A stretch of 64,000 bases of DNA, from NCBI RefSeq assembly GCF_962719845.1, contig NZ_CAUIYF010000010.1, positions 10,137 through 74,136 on the forward strand, given 5' to 3'. Shown here one piece after another: positions 8,850 through 17,263 of this stretch. Numbering within the stretch: position 1 is the first letter of the stretch; every line of letters begins with the position of its first letter. Source of the DNA: Neisseria uirgultaei (GTDB lineage: Bacteria > Pseudomonadota > Gammaproteobacteria > Burkholderiales > Neisseriaceae). Under the pieces are notes generated by a model. It saw only the letters and a program-made list of their open reading frames with translations, was not told the origin of the DNA and ran no database searches. The translations under genes were made by a program, and so were the position numbers.

Positions 8850-9571
8850 CGGAATATGCCTTTCAAGATGCGCCAACGCCATTTGAGCATACCGAAAAAC
8901 AGCCGTGTGTGCATTTGGCTGATAAGGATGTTGTCGGCAAGGGCGCGGAAGTGGGAAATGCCGTCTGCGGCGTAACGGACGGGCGTGGGTATCCACACGG
9001 GTTTGATGCCGCGCCAATATAGCCGGATCAGGATTTCGATGTCGAAGTCCATACGGTTGCCGACGTATTCTCCGCGTATGACCGCCAACGCAGGCGGCAA
9101 CGGATAAAGGCGGAAGCCGCACATACCGTCTTTAATATCGGACGACCAGGTGTGAACCATATTCCAAAAGTCGGTAATCTTGCGCCCGTACAATCGGGAT
9201 TTGGGCGCGTCGCCGCCGTATTGCGGCTGACCGCAGACGAGGGCTTCGGGATTGAGTTGCGCGGCACGGACGAACTTCGGCACGTCGTCCAAACAGTGTT
9301 GGCCGTCGGCGTCGATTTGCAGGACGTGGCTGTATCCCAGCTCCGCCGCCGCCTCGAAACCTGTGCGTACTGCCGCGCCTTTGCCGCCGTTGCTTGTGCG
9401 GCGGATGACGCGGATGCCGTCTGAAGCCAGATTTTCTAAAACGGGTATGCAGTCGGGGCGGGAGCAGTCGTCCACGACCAACACGTCCAAACCGCAGGCG
9501 CGCAGGCCGTGCGCGACCGTGCCGACGGTTGTCGGGTGGTTGTAATGGGGGATGAGGGCGAGGATGTTCAT
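8846..9571 (-). CDS. GT2 glycosyltransferase of the aryl-polyene cluster, ApeJ N-terminal counterpart
   Basis: The 241-residue protein is a DPM1-like family 2 glycosyltransferase. It starts with ALIPHYNHP, has VVDDCS at 32-37, NGGKGAAV at 61-68 and the metal-binding DAD at 87-89. A basic, aromatic-rich C-terminus may sit on the membrane. In the cluster it should add a sugar to the lipid anchor that carries the aryl polyene. It overlaps the downstream acyltransferase gene by ATGA. The start ATG 9571 lies 48 bases downstream of the AMP-ligase stop, inside the same minus-strand operon. Confidence 0.8.
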   Translation of the reverse strand: MNILALIPHYNHPTTVGTVAHGLRACGLDVLVVDDCSRPDCIPVLENLASDGIRVIRRTSNGGKGAAVRTGFEAAAELGYSHVLQIDADGQHCLDDVPKFVRAAQLNPEALVCGQPQYGGDAPKSRLYGRKITDFWNMVHTWSSDIKDGMCGFRLYPLPPALAVIRGEYVGNRMDFDIEILIRLYWRGIKPVWIPTPVRYAADGISHFRALADNILISQMHTRLFFGMLKWRWRILKGIFR

Positions 9572-9619
9572 ATTTATATCAAGGTAAGGCTGTAATCTTA
9601 TTGCCTTTGCGAAGGCGGT

Positions 9620-11335
9620 TCATCGTTCTTCCCTTGCGGCCGGATCGGGACTGTCCGGCGGCGTGTCGAATACCAGCTTCCCCGAGGCGCAGACGGCATC
9701 CTGTTTTCGGATTTTAAACGACAGTTTGTTTTTATCGGCATCGTATCCGAGTTCTACGGAAATGTCGTCATATGGACGGATAAATTGCTGGTATTTCAGG
9801 TTTTCGATGCGGATAATGTTTTGCCTGCCGAAGGGGTGCTGTGCGGCGAGTAGGCGCACCCATTCCAATTCGACTGCGCCGGGGACGAGGGGAAAGGTGG
9901 AAAAATGTCCGCCGAAATAGGGTAAATCCAGCGGTACGCGGGTTTGGTAGTGCAACCGGTTTCCTTCGGGCGGCAAGGTGTGCCATTGCGGCGCGGCGGG
10001 TTCTGCCAATGCCGTCTGAAAGTCCGCTGCGGTAATTTTCCCTTGTCCGTTGCGCGGCAGACGGTCTGCAAAACGCCAGTAGCGCGGCAGGGCGGCCGTG
10101 TCTTGCGTTTGGGCAAGGTGTTGCTTGAGTGCGGCGATAACGGCGGTGCGCCCCTGTTCCAGCCACGCCGTGATGCCTTCCGTATCGAGTGCCGCCCAAA
10201 CGGCAATGCGTCCGTGTTCCGGATGCAGGGCGCAATGTGCGTCGGCAATCCAAGGGTGTTTCAGCAATTCGTGTTCGATTTGGTTGAGCGAAATGCGTTT
10301 GTCTGCCAGTTTGATTATCCTGTCCTGCCTGCCCAGCAGGGCAAAACCGTCTTCGTGGGTTTCGATGCAGTCGGCAATGTGCTGCACGCCGCCTGTCCAC
10401 GGCGAGAATATTTCCACCGATTTGCCGGTATTGCGGACGGCAACATCGGGAAACGGTTGCCATAAGGTTTGTTTCCGGCGTGATGCAATGATGCCGGTTT
10501 CCGTACTGCCGTAAACTTCATAAGGGCGTACCGCATATTGTTCCAACAGTGCGGCGGTTTCCGGTGGGAGTTCCCCGCCTGCGGAAACGATGCCGGCCAT
10601 CCTTCCGTTTAACGCCGCCCAATCCCGATTTTCGCCGAAACGGTTGAGCAGGGCGGGGCTGGCAATCCAGACATTTTGATAATCGGACGGCACGTTCAGG
10701 CTTGCCGACAGCAGCAGTTCGGGATAGGCGTTTTGCCTGCGGATCATCGCCCACCCCATCAGCAGCGGAAGCGCGAAGCGGAAGGTTAGTCCGTACATAT
10801 GTTGCGGCGATACGCTGCCGAGGACGGCGGTTTTGCCGCGTCCGAACGGGATTGCCGAAGCCAGCGCGCGGGCTTCCGATTCGATTTGCGCGGCGGTTTT
10901 GACGATTGTTTTGGCTTCCCCGCCGGAGCCTGATGTACGCAAATGCACTTCGGATTCGGGCGGGATGTCCAATGTTTGCGGTATGCGGCTTTCAGACGGC
11001 ATACCGCCGCAAGGGGTTTGTATTTGCCAAACGCGGATGCCGTCTGAAACAATATCGGTGTCGGTCAGCAGGATTTGTGCGGATTCCGCCCAAGTCAGGT
11101 TTCCGGGCGCGGTATTCGGCAGCAGCAGGGCTTTGCCGCCGCTATTCCAAACGGCAAGCAATGCGGCTGTGAACAGCGCGGCATCGTCAAACCACAATGC
11201 CGCCGAACGGATGTTGTTTTGCGTTAATTTGAACGACAGGGTGTGTACCGTGCGTATAAAATCGGCGCGGGTCCACAGCGGGTCGAGGGCAATCGGCGTA
11301 TTGTCGGAGAAGTTGATGTCAAACATTCGGGTCAT
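9620..11335 (-). CDS. apeHI: Fusion of aryl-AMP ligase (ApeH-like) and FabA/FabZ-type dehydratase (ApeI-like)
   Basis: The 571-residue protein joins two activities. Residues 1-445 are an ANL-family adenylating enzyme: a P-loop RTSGSGGEAK at 133-142 (a variant of TSGTTGxPK), the A5 motif EVYGSTETG near 273, GRQDRIIKLADKRIS at about 335-349 and the A10 lysine K433 in RNGQGKI. Residues 455-571 are a hotdog dehydratase with H477 and P485-G486 (GGHFSTFPLVPG). In Xenorhabdus the ligase loads 4-hydroxybenzoate and the dehydratase acts on 3-hydroxyacyl-ACP. Elsewhere ApeH and ApeI are usually separate genes. The start at 11335 is weakly supported; ATG 11326 is equally possible. Confidence 0.85.
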   Translation of the reverse strand: MTRMFDINFSDNTPIALDPLWTRADFIRTVHTLSFKLTQNNIRSAALWFDDAALFTAALLAVWNSGGKALLLPNTAPGNLTWAESAQILLTDTDIVSDGIRVWQIQTPCGGMPSESRIPQTLDIPPESEVHLRTSGSGGEAKTIVKTAAQIESEARALASAIPFGRGKTAVLGSVSPQHMYGLTFRFALPLLMGWAMIRRQNAYPELLLSASLNVPSDYQNVWIASPALLNRFGENRDWAALNGRMAGIVSAGGELPPETAALLEQYAVRPYEVYGSTETGIIASRRKQTLWQPFPDVAVRNTGKSVEIFSPWTGGVQHIADCIETHEDGFALLGRQDRIIKLADKRISLNQIEHELLKHPWIADAHCALHPEHGRIAVWAALDTEGITAWLEQGRTAVIAALKQHLAQTQDTAALPRYWRFADRLPRNGQGKITAADFQTALAEPAAPQWHTLPPEGNRLHYQTRVPLDLPYFGGHFSTFPLVPGAVELEWVRLLAAQHPFGRQNIIRIENLKYQQFIRPYDDISVELGYDADKNKLSFKIRKQDAVCASGKLVFDTPPDSPDPAAREER

Positions 11336-11366
11336 ATGCAGGTAGCCTGAAATACGGAGAACAAGC

Positions 11367-11726
11367 CTAGTCGTGCTGGCACTGCTCGTAGATTTTATTT
11401 TCGGGATAGGTATCTTTGCCCGAAGGGTACCAGCCTTTCTTGCGCACGCAGGCATCTTGCTCACTGTCTCCGCCGCCAATCGGGTCATAGCCGCAGGAAA
11501 ACATATCGTCGAGCTTTCGCTGTCCATACAGATTCATCTGCCGCAGCATTTCATCACGCTTGGCTCTGCTGGCTTCCGGTGGAGTTTTTTTAGCAGGATA
11601 AATTTTGTCTTCGTTGCACAGCTCCCACCAGCCCGACGCATCGGGCGGCACACGAAAGCCGCTGCCGACGTTCAGGCAGCCTGAAAGCAGGACGCAGAGC
11701 ATAAGGGGCAGTATCGGTTTGTTCAT
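11367..11726 (-). CDS. Small cysteine-containing lipoprotein, function unknown
   Basis: The 119-residue product has a short signal peptide and a clear lipobox, VLLSGC (C17). The mature part has four further cysteines, is rich in charged residues, and has no domain I recognise. A Shine-Dalgarno AGGAGA lies 7 bases before ATG 11726. It is the first gene of the left minus-strand transcription unit, 31 bases upstream of the AMP-ligase fusion, so it may be part of the aryl-polyene operon or an unrelated lipoprotein that shares its promoter. Confidence 0.7.
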   Translation of the reverse strand: MNKPILPLMLCVLLSGCLNVGSGFRVPPDASGWWELCNEDKIYPAKKTPPEASRAKRDEMLRQMNLYGQRKLDDMFSCGYDPIGGGDSEQDACVRKKGWYPSGKDTYPENKIYEQCQHD

Positions 11727-11852
11727 TTGGGGTCTCCTGATTGGGGATGATTGGGATTGGTACGGTGGTTTTGCTGTTCGAGCAAATCATAAACGCTGAT
11801 ACGGTGAATGGTATTAATATCATTTATTCAAAGTGGCAGAACGGAGGGTGTC

Positions 11853-12485
11853 GTGCCGGATGATAAAACAGTATTGCAGTGCCGCCTTGCCGATGCGTCG
11901 GCCGCCGCCGCTTATCGGGAATCCTGTCTGGACGATGCGGACAGGGCGCGCCTGCTGTGTGCACCGAAATTGGCAGGGCGGACGGATTGGCGGGTCAGCC
12001 GCTTCCTGAAGCAGCAGGGCGGCAAGATAGGTTCGCTTTCGCACAGCAAAGGGCGGGCGGCGGTTTTGGTCTGCGGCGGCGGCACGGTTTGCGGTGTCGA
12101 TATTGAAACGGTCCGTCCGCGCAATTTTCAGGCACTTGCCGAATGGGTTTGTTCCCCTGAAGAACGGGTTTTTTTGGCACGTTCCGGTTGGCAGGCAGAG
12201 GCTTTTTACCGCCTGTGGTGCATTAAGGAAGCACTGCTCAAAGCCTGCGGTTTGGGTTTTCCGCAAGATATGGCGAAAGTCGGTTATTTGACCGACGGTT
12301 CGGCGGTTTACGGTTTGCGTGCGGATGGCGGAACCGGTTGGCACGCCGTCAGCGCAATCTGGTGCGGCGACGCGGTTGTCGCCTGCGTGTGGCGCGGCGC
12401 TGCCGAATTGGATTGGCAGTATTGCGGAACGGATGCCGTCCGGACGGTTTGCCATATCGAGCGGATAGGCGGCAAGGAAGTCTGA
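11853..12485 (+). CDS. apeB: Sfp-type 4'-phosphopantetheinyl transferase (ApeB-like)
   Basis: The 210-residue enzyme has the signature of Sfp/AcpS-like PPTases: SLSHSKG at 61-67, the Mg2+ site GVDIE at 81-85 and the WCIKEALLKA block at 122-131. It should transfer phosphopantetheine from CoA to the serine of the two cluster ACPs. GTG 11853 is chosen because GGAGG lies at 11843-11847; an upstream ATG at 11808 has no ribosome site. The gene stands alone on the plus strand between two minus-strand blocks, divergent from the lipoprotein gene and convergent with apeR. Confidence 0.85.
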   Translation: MPDDKTVLQCRLADASAAAAYRESCLDDADRARLLCAPKLAGRTDWRVSRFLKQQGGKIGSLSHSKGRAAVLVCGGGTVCGVDIETVRPRNFQALAEWVCSPEERVFLARSGWQAEAFYRLWCIKEALLKACGLGFPQDMAKVGYLTDGSAVYGLRADGGTGWHAVSAIWCGDAVVACVWRGAAELDWQYCGTDAVRTVCHIERIGGKEV

Positions 12486-12546
12486 AAGGGCAGTTTGTTG
12501 TTTTATTCCGTTTTAAATCAATATGATGTAATCGGATTGTGCGGCT

Positions 12547-13785
12547 TTATCCGTTCTTCCAACGTTTGAACACCAGCGAGGTATTCACGCCGCCGAAGGC
12601 AAAATTGTTGCTCATCACGTAATCGGTTTGGATTTCACGTCCGCCGCTCAAAATATAGTCCGCCTTGCCGCAGCGCGGATCGATGTCGTTCAAGTTCAGG
12701 GTCGGGGCGAACCAGCCGCCGTTCATCATTTCAATCGAGAACCACGCTTCCAGCGCGCCGCACGCGCCGAGCGTGTGCCCCAAATAGCTTTTTTGCGAAC
12801 TCATCGGCACAAATCCGAACACGGCTTCGGTTGCCAGCGTTTCGGCGATGTCGCCTTTTTCGGTTGCCGTGCCGTGCCCGTTCACATAGCCGATTTTGTC
12901 GGGCGTGATGCCCGCGTCTTGCAGCGCGAGTTCCATACATTTCTGCATCGTGTCTTTTTGCGGCTGGGTAACGTGGCTGCCGTCGCTGTTGGCCCCGTAG
13001 CCGACGAGTTCGGCGTAAATTTTCGCACCGCGCCGTTTGGCGTGTTCCAATTCTTCCAATACGAAAATCCCCGCACCTTCGCCGATGACCAGCCCGTCGC
13101 GGTTCGCGTCGTATGGACGCGGGGTTTTTTCCGGTTCGCCGTTGCAGCGGCTGGCGGCATAAAGCGAGTCGAAAACATAAACTTCGGACGGACAAAATTC
13201 TTCGCCGCCGCCCGCCAGCATCATATCGGTCAGACCGTATTTGATGGCTTCGTAGGCATAACCTATGCCTTGGCTGCCGGACGAACACGCGCTCGATGTC
13301 GGGATGATGCGTCCTTTCAACCCGAAAAAGATGCCAATATTGGCGGCGGTGGTGTGCGGCATCATACGCACATAGGTGTTGGCGCTGAAGTTGCGCGACG
13401 TGCCGGTCAGCAACAATTCGCCCACATCGCCGATGTCTTTGGTGCTGCCGCTGGAAGAGCCGCAGGCAACGCCCATCCGTCCGTCGGTAATGCTTTCGTC
13501 CCCGAGCAAACCGGCATCCGCCAGCGCCTGCTCCGCCGCATCGACGCACAAATACGACACGCGCCCCATACTTCTGAGCTGCTTGCGCGTCCAATGTTTC
13601 GGCGGCGCGTAATTTTCAATCGGCGCACCCAGTTGCGCTTCCAATTCGGGGAAACGTTCGTGCCAATCCATATATTTGACGGCGTTTTTTTCGGCTTTGA
13701 ATGCTGCCTGTATGCTTTGCCAATCCCGGCCGAAGGCGGTAATGCCGCCTATGCCTGTTACTGCGACCCTTCTGGTATTCAACAC
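12547..13785 (-). CDS. apeR: Beta-ketoacyl-ACP synthase II-like ketosynthase (ApeR-like)
   Basis: The 412-residue FabF-type ketosynthase has all catalytic residues: C167 in SSACSSGS, H304 in NGHGTATEKGD and H337 in KSYLGHTLGACGA. It ends the P-Q-R trio. In aryl-polyene systems ApeR is a second full ketosynthase that extends or initiates the polyene. The start codon is not ATG: GTG 13785-13783 overlaps the upstream ketoreductase stop, and an in-frame TTG follows directly. The GGAGG ahead of them sits 3 bases from GTG and 6 bases from TTG, so the TTG may be used. Genes of this type in pathogenic Neisseria are often labelled fabF-2. Confidence 0.85.
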   Translation of the reverse strand: MLNTRRVAVTGIGGITAFGRDWQSIQAAFKAEKNAVKYMDWHERFPELEAQLGAPIENYAPPKHWTRKQLRSMGRVSYLCVDAAEQALADAGLLGDESITDGRMGVACGSSSGSTKDIGDVGELLLTGTSRNFSANTYVRMMPHTTAANIGIFFGLKGRIIPTSSACSSGSQGIGYAYEAIKYGLTDMMLAGGGEEFCPSEVYVFDSLYAASRCNGEPEKTPRPYDANRDGLVIGEGAGIFVLEELEHAKRRGAKIYAELVGYGANSDGSHVTQPQKDTMQKCMELALQDAGITPDKIGYVNGHGTATEKGDIAETLATEAVFGFVPMSSQKSYLGHTLGACGALEAWFSIEMMNGGWFAPTLNLNDIDPRCGKADYILSGGREIQTDYVMSNNFAFGGVNTSLVFKRWKNG

Positions 13786-14510
13786 AAACCTCCGTTCACC
13801 GCAATCACCTGGCGCGTGATATACGCCGCTTTTTCATCCATCAGGAAACGCACCGCGTGCGCCACTTCTTCGGGCAGTCCCATACGCGCGGTGGGGATGG
13901 CTTTCAAAATTTCTTCGACAGGTACGTTTTCATCGATAATATCGGTATCGATGAGACCCGGCGCGACACAGTTGACGGTGATTTTGCGTTTCGCCAGTTC
14001 GACCGCCAAGGCCTTTGCCGCGCCGATAATGCCCGCTTTTGACGCGCTGTAATTGACCTGCCCGCGGTTGCCCGTCAAACCGGATACCGATGCCATGCAC
14101 ACAATCCGTCCGGCTTTGCGGCGGCGTATCATCGGCATAACCAGCGGATGCAATACATTGTAAAAACCGTCCAAATTAGTCCGCAGCACCACATCCCAAT
14201 CGTCGTTTGAAAACGCGGGGAAGGCATTGTCGCGCGTCAGTCCGGCGTTCAACACCACGCCGTAATACGCGCCGTTTGCTTCGATGTCGGCGGTCAGAAT
14301 CTCGCGGCAGGCTTCGCGGTCGGACACGTCAAACTGCAACACGCGCGCATTTCTGCCCAAAGAGCGGATTTCTTCCGCTACGGCTTCGGCTTCATCGCGG
14401 CGGCTGCGGCAATGGACGGCGATATCAAAGCCGTCTTCTGCCAAACCGAGTGCGGCGGCTTTGCCTATGCCTCTGTTTGAACCGGTAATCAGGACGGTTT
14501 CGGTCATCAT
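13779..14510 (-). CDS. apeQ: 3-oxoacyl-ACP reductase, SDR family (ApeQ-like, FabG-like)
   Basis: The 243-residue short-chain dehydrogenase has the NADPH motif TGSNRGIG (residues 9-16), LNAG for the cofactor, and the S...YxxxK catalytic set in ASVSG and NYSASKAG. It reduces 3-ketoacyl-ACP intermediates of the polyene chain. The gene sits between the dehydratase and the ketosynthase and overlaps apeR by a few bases, so translation is coupled. A GGAGA sequence precedes a tandem ATG-ATG; the second (14507) has the better spacing. Confidence 0.85.
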   Translation of the reverse strand: MMTETVLITGSNRGIGKAAALGLAEDGFDIAVHCRSRRDEAEAVAEEIRSLGRNARVLQFDVSDREACREILTADIEANGAYYGVVLNAGLTRDNAFPAFSNDDWDVVLRTNLDGFYNVLHPLVMPMIRRRKAGRIVCMASVSGLTGNRGQVNYSASKAGIIGAAKALAVELAKRKITVNCVAPGLIDTDIIDENVPVEEILKAIPTARMGLPEEVAHAVRFLMDEKAAYITRQVIAVNGGLC

Positions 14511-14544
14511 TGTTCTCCGTATGTGTGTGCCTGTTCAGACGGCA

Positions 14545-15069
14545 TTAAGTTGTTCCGACAGGGTGTTCGGGGCTGTACACGTTGAGTGAGGCGCGCGCCA
14601 AAATGCCGTCTGAAGGGAGTGTTCCGGACGAAGTTTCCGGCGCGTCTGTCCAACGCAGTTCGCAGTCGAACACGCCCATTCCCCCGACATCCTGAATAGA
14701 CATATGCGCCGTTGCCAACAGATGCGTGCCGACAGGGACGGATTGGGCGAAGATTTCAAGTTTGCGCGTGCCGAGCAGGAAGCCGAGCCGAACCGGTTGC
14801 GCATTTTTTCGGGCTTGGATACCGGCATACGCGCCGACAGCCTGTGCCATCAGTTCGATAAATGCCGTGTAGGGCAGTATGCCGCCGGCCAGCAGGATGT
14901 GGTCGGGTTTTATCTGCGCCCCTGCTTCGACAAAATCATCGCCGTATCGGGTAATGCGGTCTATCAGAACCATACGCCCGCTGTGCGGCAGCAGGGAGGC
15001 GGTGTCGGTAATCGGGCATTCTGGCAGTGTGTCCATATATTGCGGCGGCAGGCTGGCAAATACCGGCAT
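14545..15069 (-). CDS. apeP: 3-hydroxyacyl-ACP dehydratase, hotdog fold (ApeP-like)
   Basis: The 174-residue protein is a COG4706-type dehydratase: LLPHSGRMVLID at about residues 26-37, then the central helix with LLAGGILPYTAFIELMAQAVGA in the place where FabA/FabZ bind substrate. It should dehydrate 3-hydroxyacyl-ACP during polyene growth and would be the second dehydratase of the cluster beside the one fused to the ligase. It is first in the minus-strand P-Q-R block, divergent from apeC. A DUS is embedded in its 3' end and encodes PSDGI. Confidence 0.8.
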   Translation of the reverse strand: MPVFASLPPQYMDTLPECPITDTASLLPHSGRMVLIDRITRYGDDFVEAGAQIKPDHILLAGGILPYTAFIELMAQAVGAYAGIQARKNAQPVRLGFLLGTRKLEIFAQSVPVGTHLLATAHMSIQDVGGMGVFDCELRWTDAPETSSGTLPSDGILARASLNVYSPEHPVGTT

Positions 15070-15222
15070 TATAATGATAAATGTAAATTCAGGCTAATTC
15101 TGGCGGTTTGCCGAGGGGCGGCGTTGTCGGAGAAAGGGGCAGAAATGCGTTTGAATTTCGGCATTGTCAGGGGGATAGGCTTTGGTTAGAATGCGGCACA
15201 GTGTAAATTTTTGAAAGAAACT

Positions 15223-15978
15223 ATGCCGCCGATTATTTGCCGGTTCCACTTCGACATCGCCGACTGGCGGGTTTCGGGCAGCAAAATGCGCGATATGGCG
15301 CAGTGGGCAAAATGGGCGGAATGTCCGGATTTTGCCGACGGTTTGCCCGATGTCAGGCTGGAATTGCCGTTCCTGCCCGCTATGCAGCGCCGCCGTTTGA
15401 GTAAGGCGGCGCGTCTGGTATGCGACGCGGCTTGGGACATTGCCTCCGCCCATCCCGGCAGTCCGGTAGTTTATGCCTCGCACGACGGGGAAATGGGGCG
15501 CAGTTTCGATTTGTGGTTGGAACTGTTGAAATCGCATACCGTGTCGCCGACTTCGTTCGGTTTGTCGGTGCACAATGCAACGGCGGGACAATGGTCGATA
15601 TTGCGTCAGGATATGAGCGAGCAGACGGCATTGGCTGTGTGTGCCGACGGTGTGGAAACGGCTTTGGCGGAAGCGGTGTCTCTGTTGGAAGAGGGATGCG
15701 GGTCGGTTTTGGTTTTGGCGGCGGACGATCCGCTGCCGGAAGGATATGCCGTATCGGCGACTCGCGCGCCGTTTGCTTATGCTTTGGCGATGGTTCTGAC
15801 CAAAGGGACGCGTTACAGCCTGACTTTGTCTGCTTCGGACGATATGCCGTCTGAAACCGGTATGCTGTCCGAGGCATATTGGAGCGGTTTGGAATGGGTG
15901 CGTTTTCTGTTGAACGGCAGTCGGGAATGCCGCCGGGTATACCGCAATCGTGAATGGCTGTGGCAGCGGAATGGATAA
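15223..15978 (+). CDS. apeC: Half-size ketosynthase / chain-length factor (ApeC-like)
   Basis: The 251-residue protein corresponds to only the N-terminal half of a ketosynthase. It contains SVHNATAGQWSI and an ADGVETALAEAVSLL helix, as in the 'beta-ketoacyl synthase N-terminal-like' family, and no His/His half. No nucleophilic Cys in the usual context is seen, consistent with a chain-length factor that pairs with ApeO. ATG 15223 follows a GAAAGAAA ribosome site. The gene opens the plus-strand operon, and its TAA overlaps the start of the acyltransferase gene. A DUS encodes MPSE near residue 208. Confidence 0.8.
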   Translation: MPPIICRFHFDIADWRVSGSKMRDMAQWAKWAECPDFADGLPDVRLELPFLPAMQRRRLSKAARLVCDAAWDIASAHPGSPVVYASHDGEMGRSFDLWLELLKSHTVSPTSFGLSVHNATAGQWSILRQDMSEQTALAVCADGVETALAEAVSLLEEGCGSVLVLAADDPLPEGYAVSATRAPFAYALAMVLTKGTRYSLTLSASDDMPSETGMLSEAYWSGLEWVRFLLNGSRECRRVYRNREWLWQRNG

Positions 15979-16729
15979 ATTGGATTATTGCCGCCGTTTT
16001 GCGGCGACTTGGTTAGGATTTGTGATTTTCGGTGTCGGCGGCATTATGATGAAATTGGTTTTGCTGCCTTACACTTTAAACGGCACTTCAAGGTCTGTCG
16101 CCCGCCAATTGGCGGCGCGCCGGATTATCGGAACATCTTGGCGTTTGTTCGTTGCTTATCTGAAATGGTCGGGCGTGTTGGAGGTATCGTTCAGGGGTAT
16201 TGAAAAACTCAACCGCCCGGGCCAGTTGATTTTGGCAAACCATCCGTCTTTGCTGGATGTGGTGCTGCTTGTCGGCCATGTGCCCGAAATGAATTGTATC
16301 GTGAAAAAAGATTTGCAGCACAATCCGGCAATGAGCAGCCAGATTAAAGGTGCGGGCTATATTCCGAACGAAGAGTCGGAAGCAATGCTGGAAACAGTAA
16401 AGGCGGTTTTTGACAGCGGGCAGAGCCTGCTGGTGTTCCCCGAGGGAACGAGGACGGGCTGGGACGGACGGGTAAAAATGCACCGAGGCGCGGTTTCTTT
16501 GGGACTACGCTATGCTGAAGTGATTACGCCCGTGTGTATCAAAATGAATCCGCCCAATTTTAAAAAGGGGCAGCCGTGGTACCGCATCCCCCCGAAAAGG
16601 ATACGGTATGAAATTACTGTCGGAGACGACATCCTCCCCCAAGACTGGCTCGCCGAGAAACCGTTGCCGATTGCGGCGCGGCGGCTGAATGAATATCTAC
16701 AGGACTATTTTACAAGGAAAACCATATGA
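15971..16729 (+). CDS. apeD: 1-acyl-glycerol-3-phosphate-type acyltransferase (ApeD-like)
   Basis: The 252-residue PlsC-family enzyme has an N-terminal hydrophobic helix (about residues 13-36), the catalytic HX4D at H91-D96 (NHPSLLD) and the FPEGTR substrate motif at 156-161. It should transfer an acyl chain, probably the polyene or an anchor fatty acid, to a lipid acceptor at the inner membrane. Its ATG overlaps the apeC stop, and its TGA overlaps the ATG of the first ACP gene. Both junctions suggest coupled translation. Confidence 0.85.
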   Translation: MDKLDYCRRFAATWLGFVIFGVGGIMMKLVLLPYTLNGTSRSVARQLAARRIIGTSWRLFVAYLKWSGVLEVSFRGIEKLNRPGQLILANHPSLLDVVLLVGHVPEMNCIVKKDLQHNPAMSSQIKGAGYIPNEESEAMLETVKAVFDSGQSLLVFPEGTRTGWDGRVKMHRGAVSLGLRYAEVITPVCIKMNPPNFKKGQPWYRIPPKRIRYEITVGDDILPQDWLAEKPLPIAARRLNEYLQDYFTRKTI

Positions 16730-16986
16730 ACGACTTGGAAAACCAAATCAAACAACTGATTATCGACAGTTTGGCTTTGGAGGATATAACCGCCGCCGAC
16801 ATCGGTAGCGAAGACGCGCTGTTCGGCGACGGAGGGCTGGGGCTGGATTCCGTCGATGCGCTGGAATTGGGCTTGGCGGTGCAAAAACATTTCGGTTTCC
16901 GATTGGACGGCGAGCAGGAGAACTTGCGCGAACATTTTGCCAATGTCAAAACACTCGCCGCCTTTGTCAAAAGCCGCCAAGCATAA
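16726..16986 (+). CDS. apeE: Acyl carrier protein of the aryl-polyene cluster (ApeE-like)
   Basis: The 86-residue acidic protein is an ACP with the phosphopantetheine attachment site S42 in GLGLDSVDALEL. It has a slightly longer loop 1 than FabD/AcpP-type carriers. It should carry the growing polyene or the aryl starter after activation by the cluster PPTase. Its ATG overlaps the acyltransferase TGA. Confidence 0.85.
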   Translation: MNDLENQIKQLIIDSLALEDITAADIGSEDALFGDGGLGLDSVDALELGLAVQKHFGFRLDGEQENLREHFANVKTLAAFVKSRQA

Positions 16987-16997
16987 GGATGAAACAT

Positions 16998-17243
16998 ATG
17001 ACCGAACAAGAAATCTACCGGTTGTTGCGCGATACCCTGACCGAGTTGTTTGAAATCGAACCGGAACGGATTACGCCCGATACCAACCTTTACGAAGATT
17101 TGGAAATCGACAGCATCGATGCCATCGACCTGATTGACCGCATCAAACGTGAAACCGGCCGCAAGCTGCAGGCTGAAGATTTCCGCAATGTCCGCACCGT
17201 CAACGATGTGGTACAGGCGGTATTGAAGATTCAGGCTGGCTAA
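16998..17243 (+). CDS. apeF: Second acyl carrier protein of the aryl-polyene cluster (ApeF-like)
   Basis: The 81-residue ACP has S39 in EIDSIDAIDLID. ATG 16998 is preferred over ATG 16989 because AAGGA at 16985-16989 is then 8 bases away. Two ACPs with different surroundings of the serine are typical of aryl-polyene systems, one loaded by the aryl ligase and one serving elongation. An inverted DUS hairpin follows directly. Confidence 0.85.
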   Translation: MTEQEIYRLLRDTLTELFEIEPERITPDTNLYEDLEIDSIDAIDLIDRIKRETGRKLQAEDFRNVRTVNDVVQAVLKIQAG

Positions 17244-17263
17244 TTGGGTATTTCTAATTATTT

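Noticed and set aside
12628..14052. A 474-codon frame opposite the ketosynthase and reductase genes
   Set aside because: It is the antisense shadow of two genes with intact catalytic motifs; its product has no recognisable domain.
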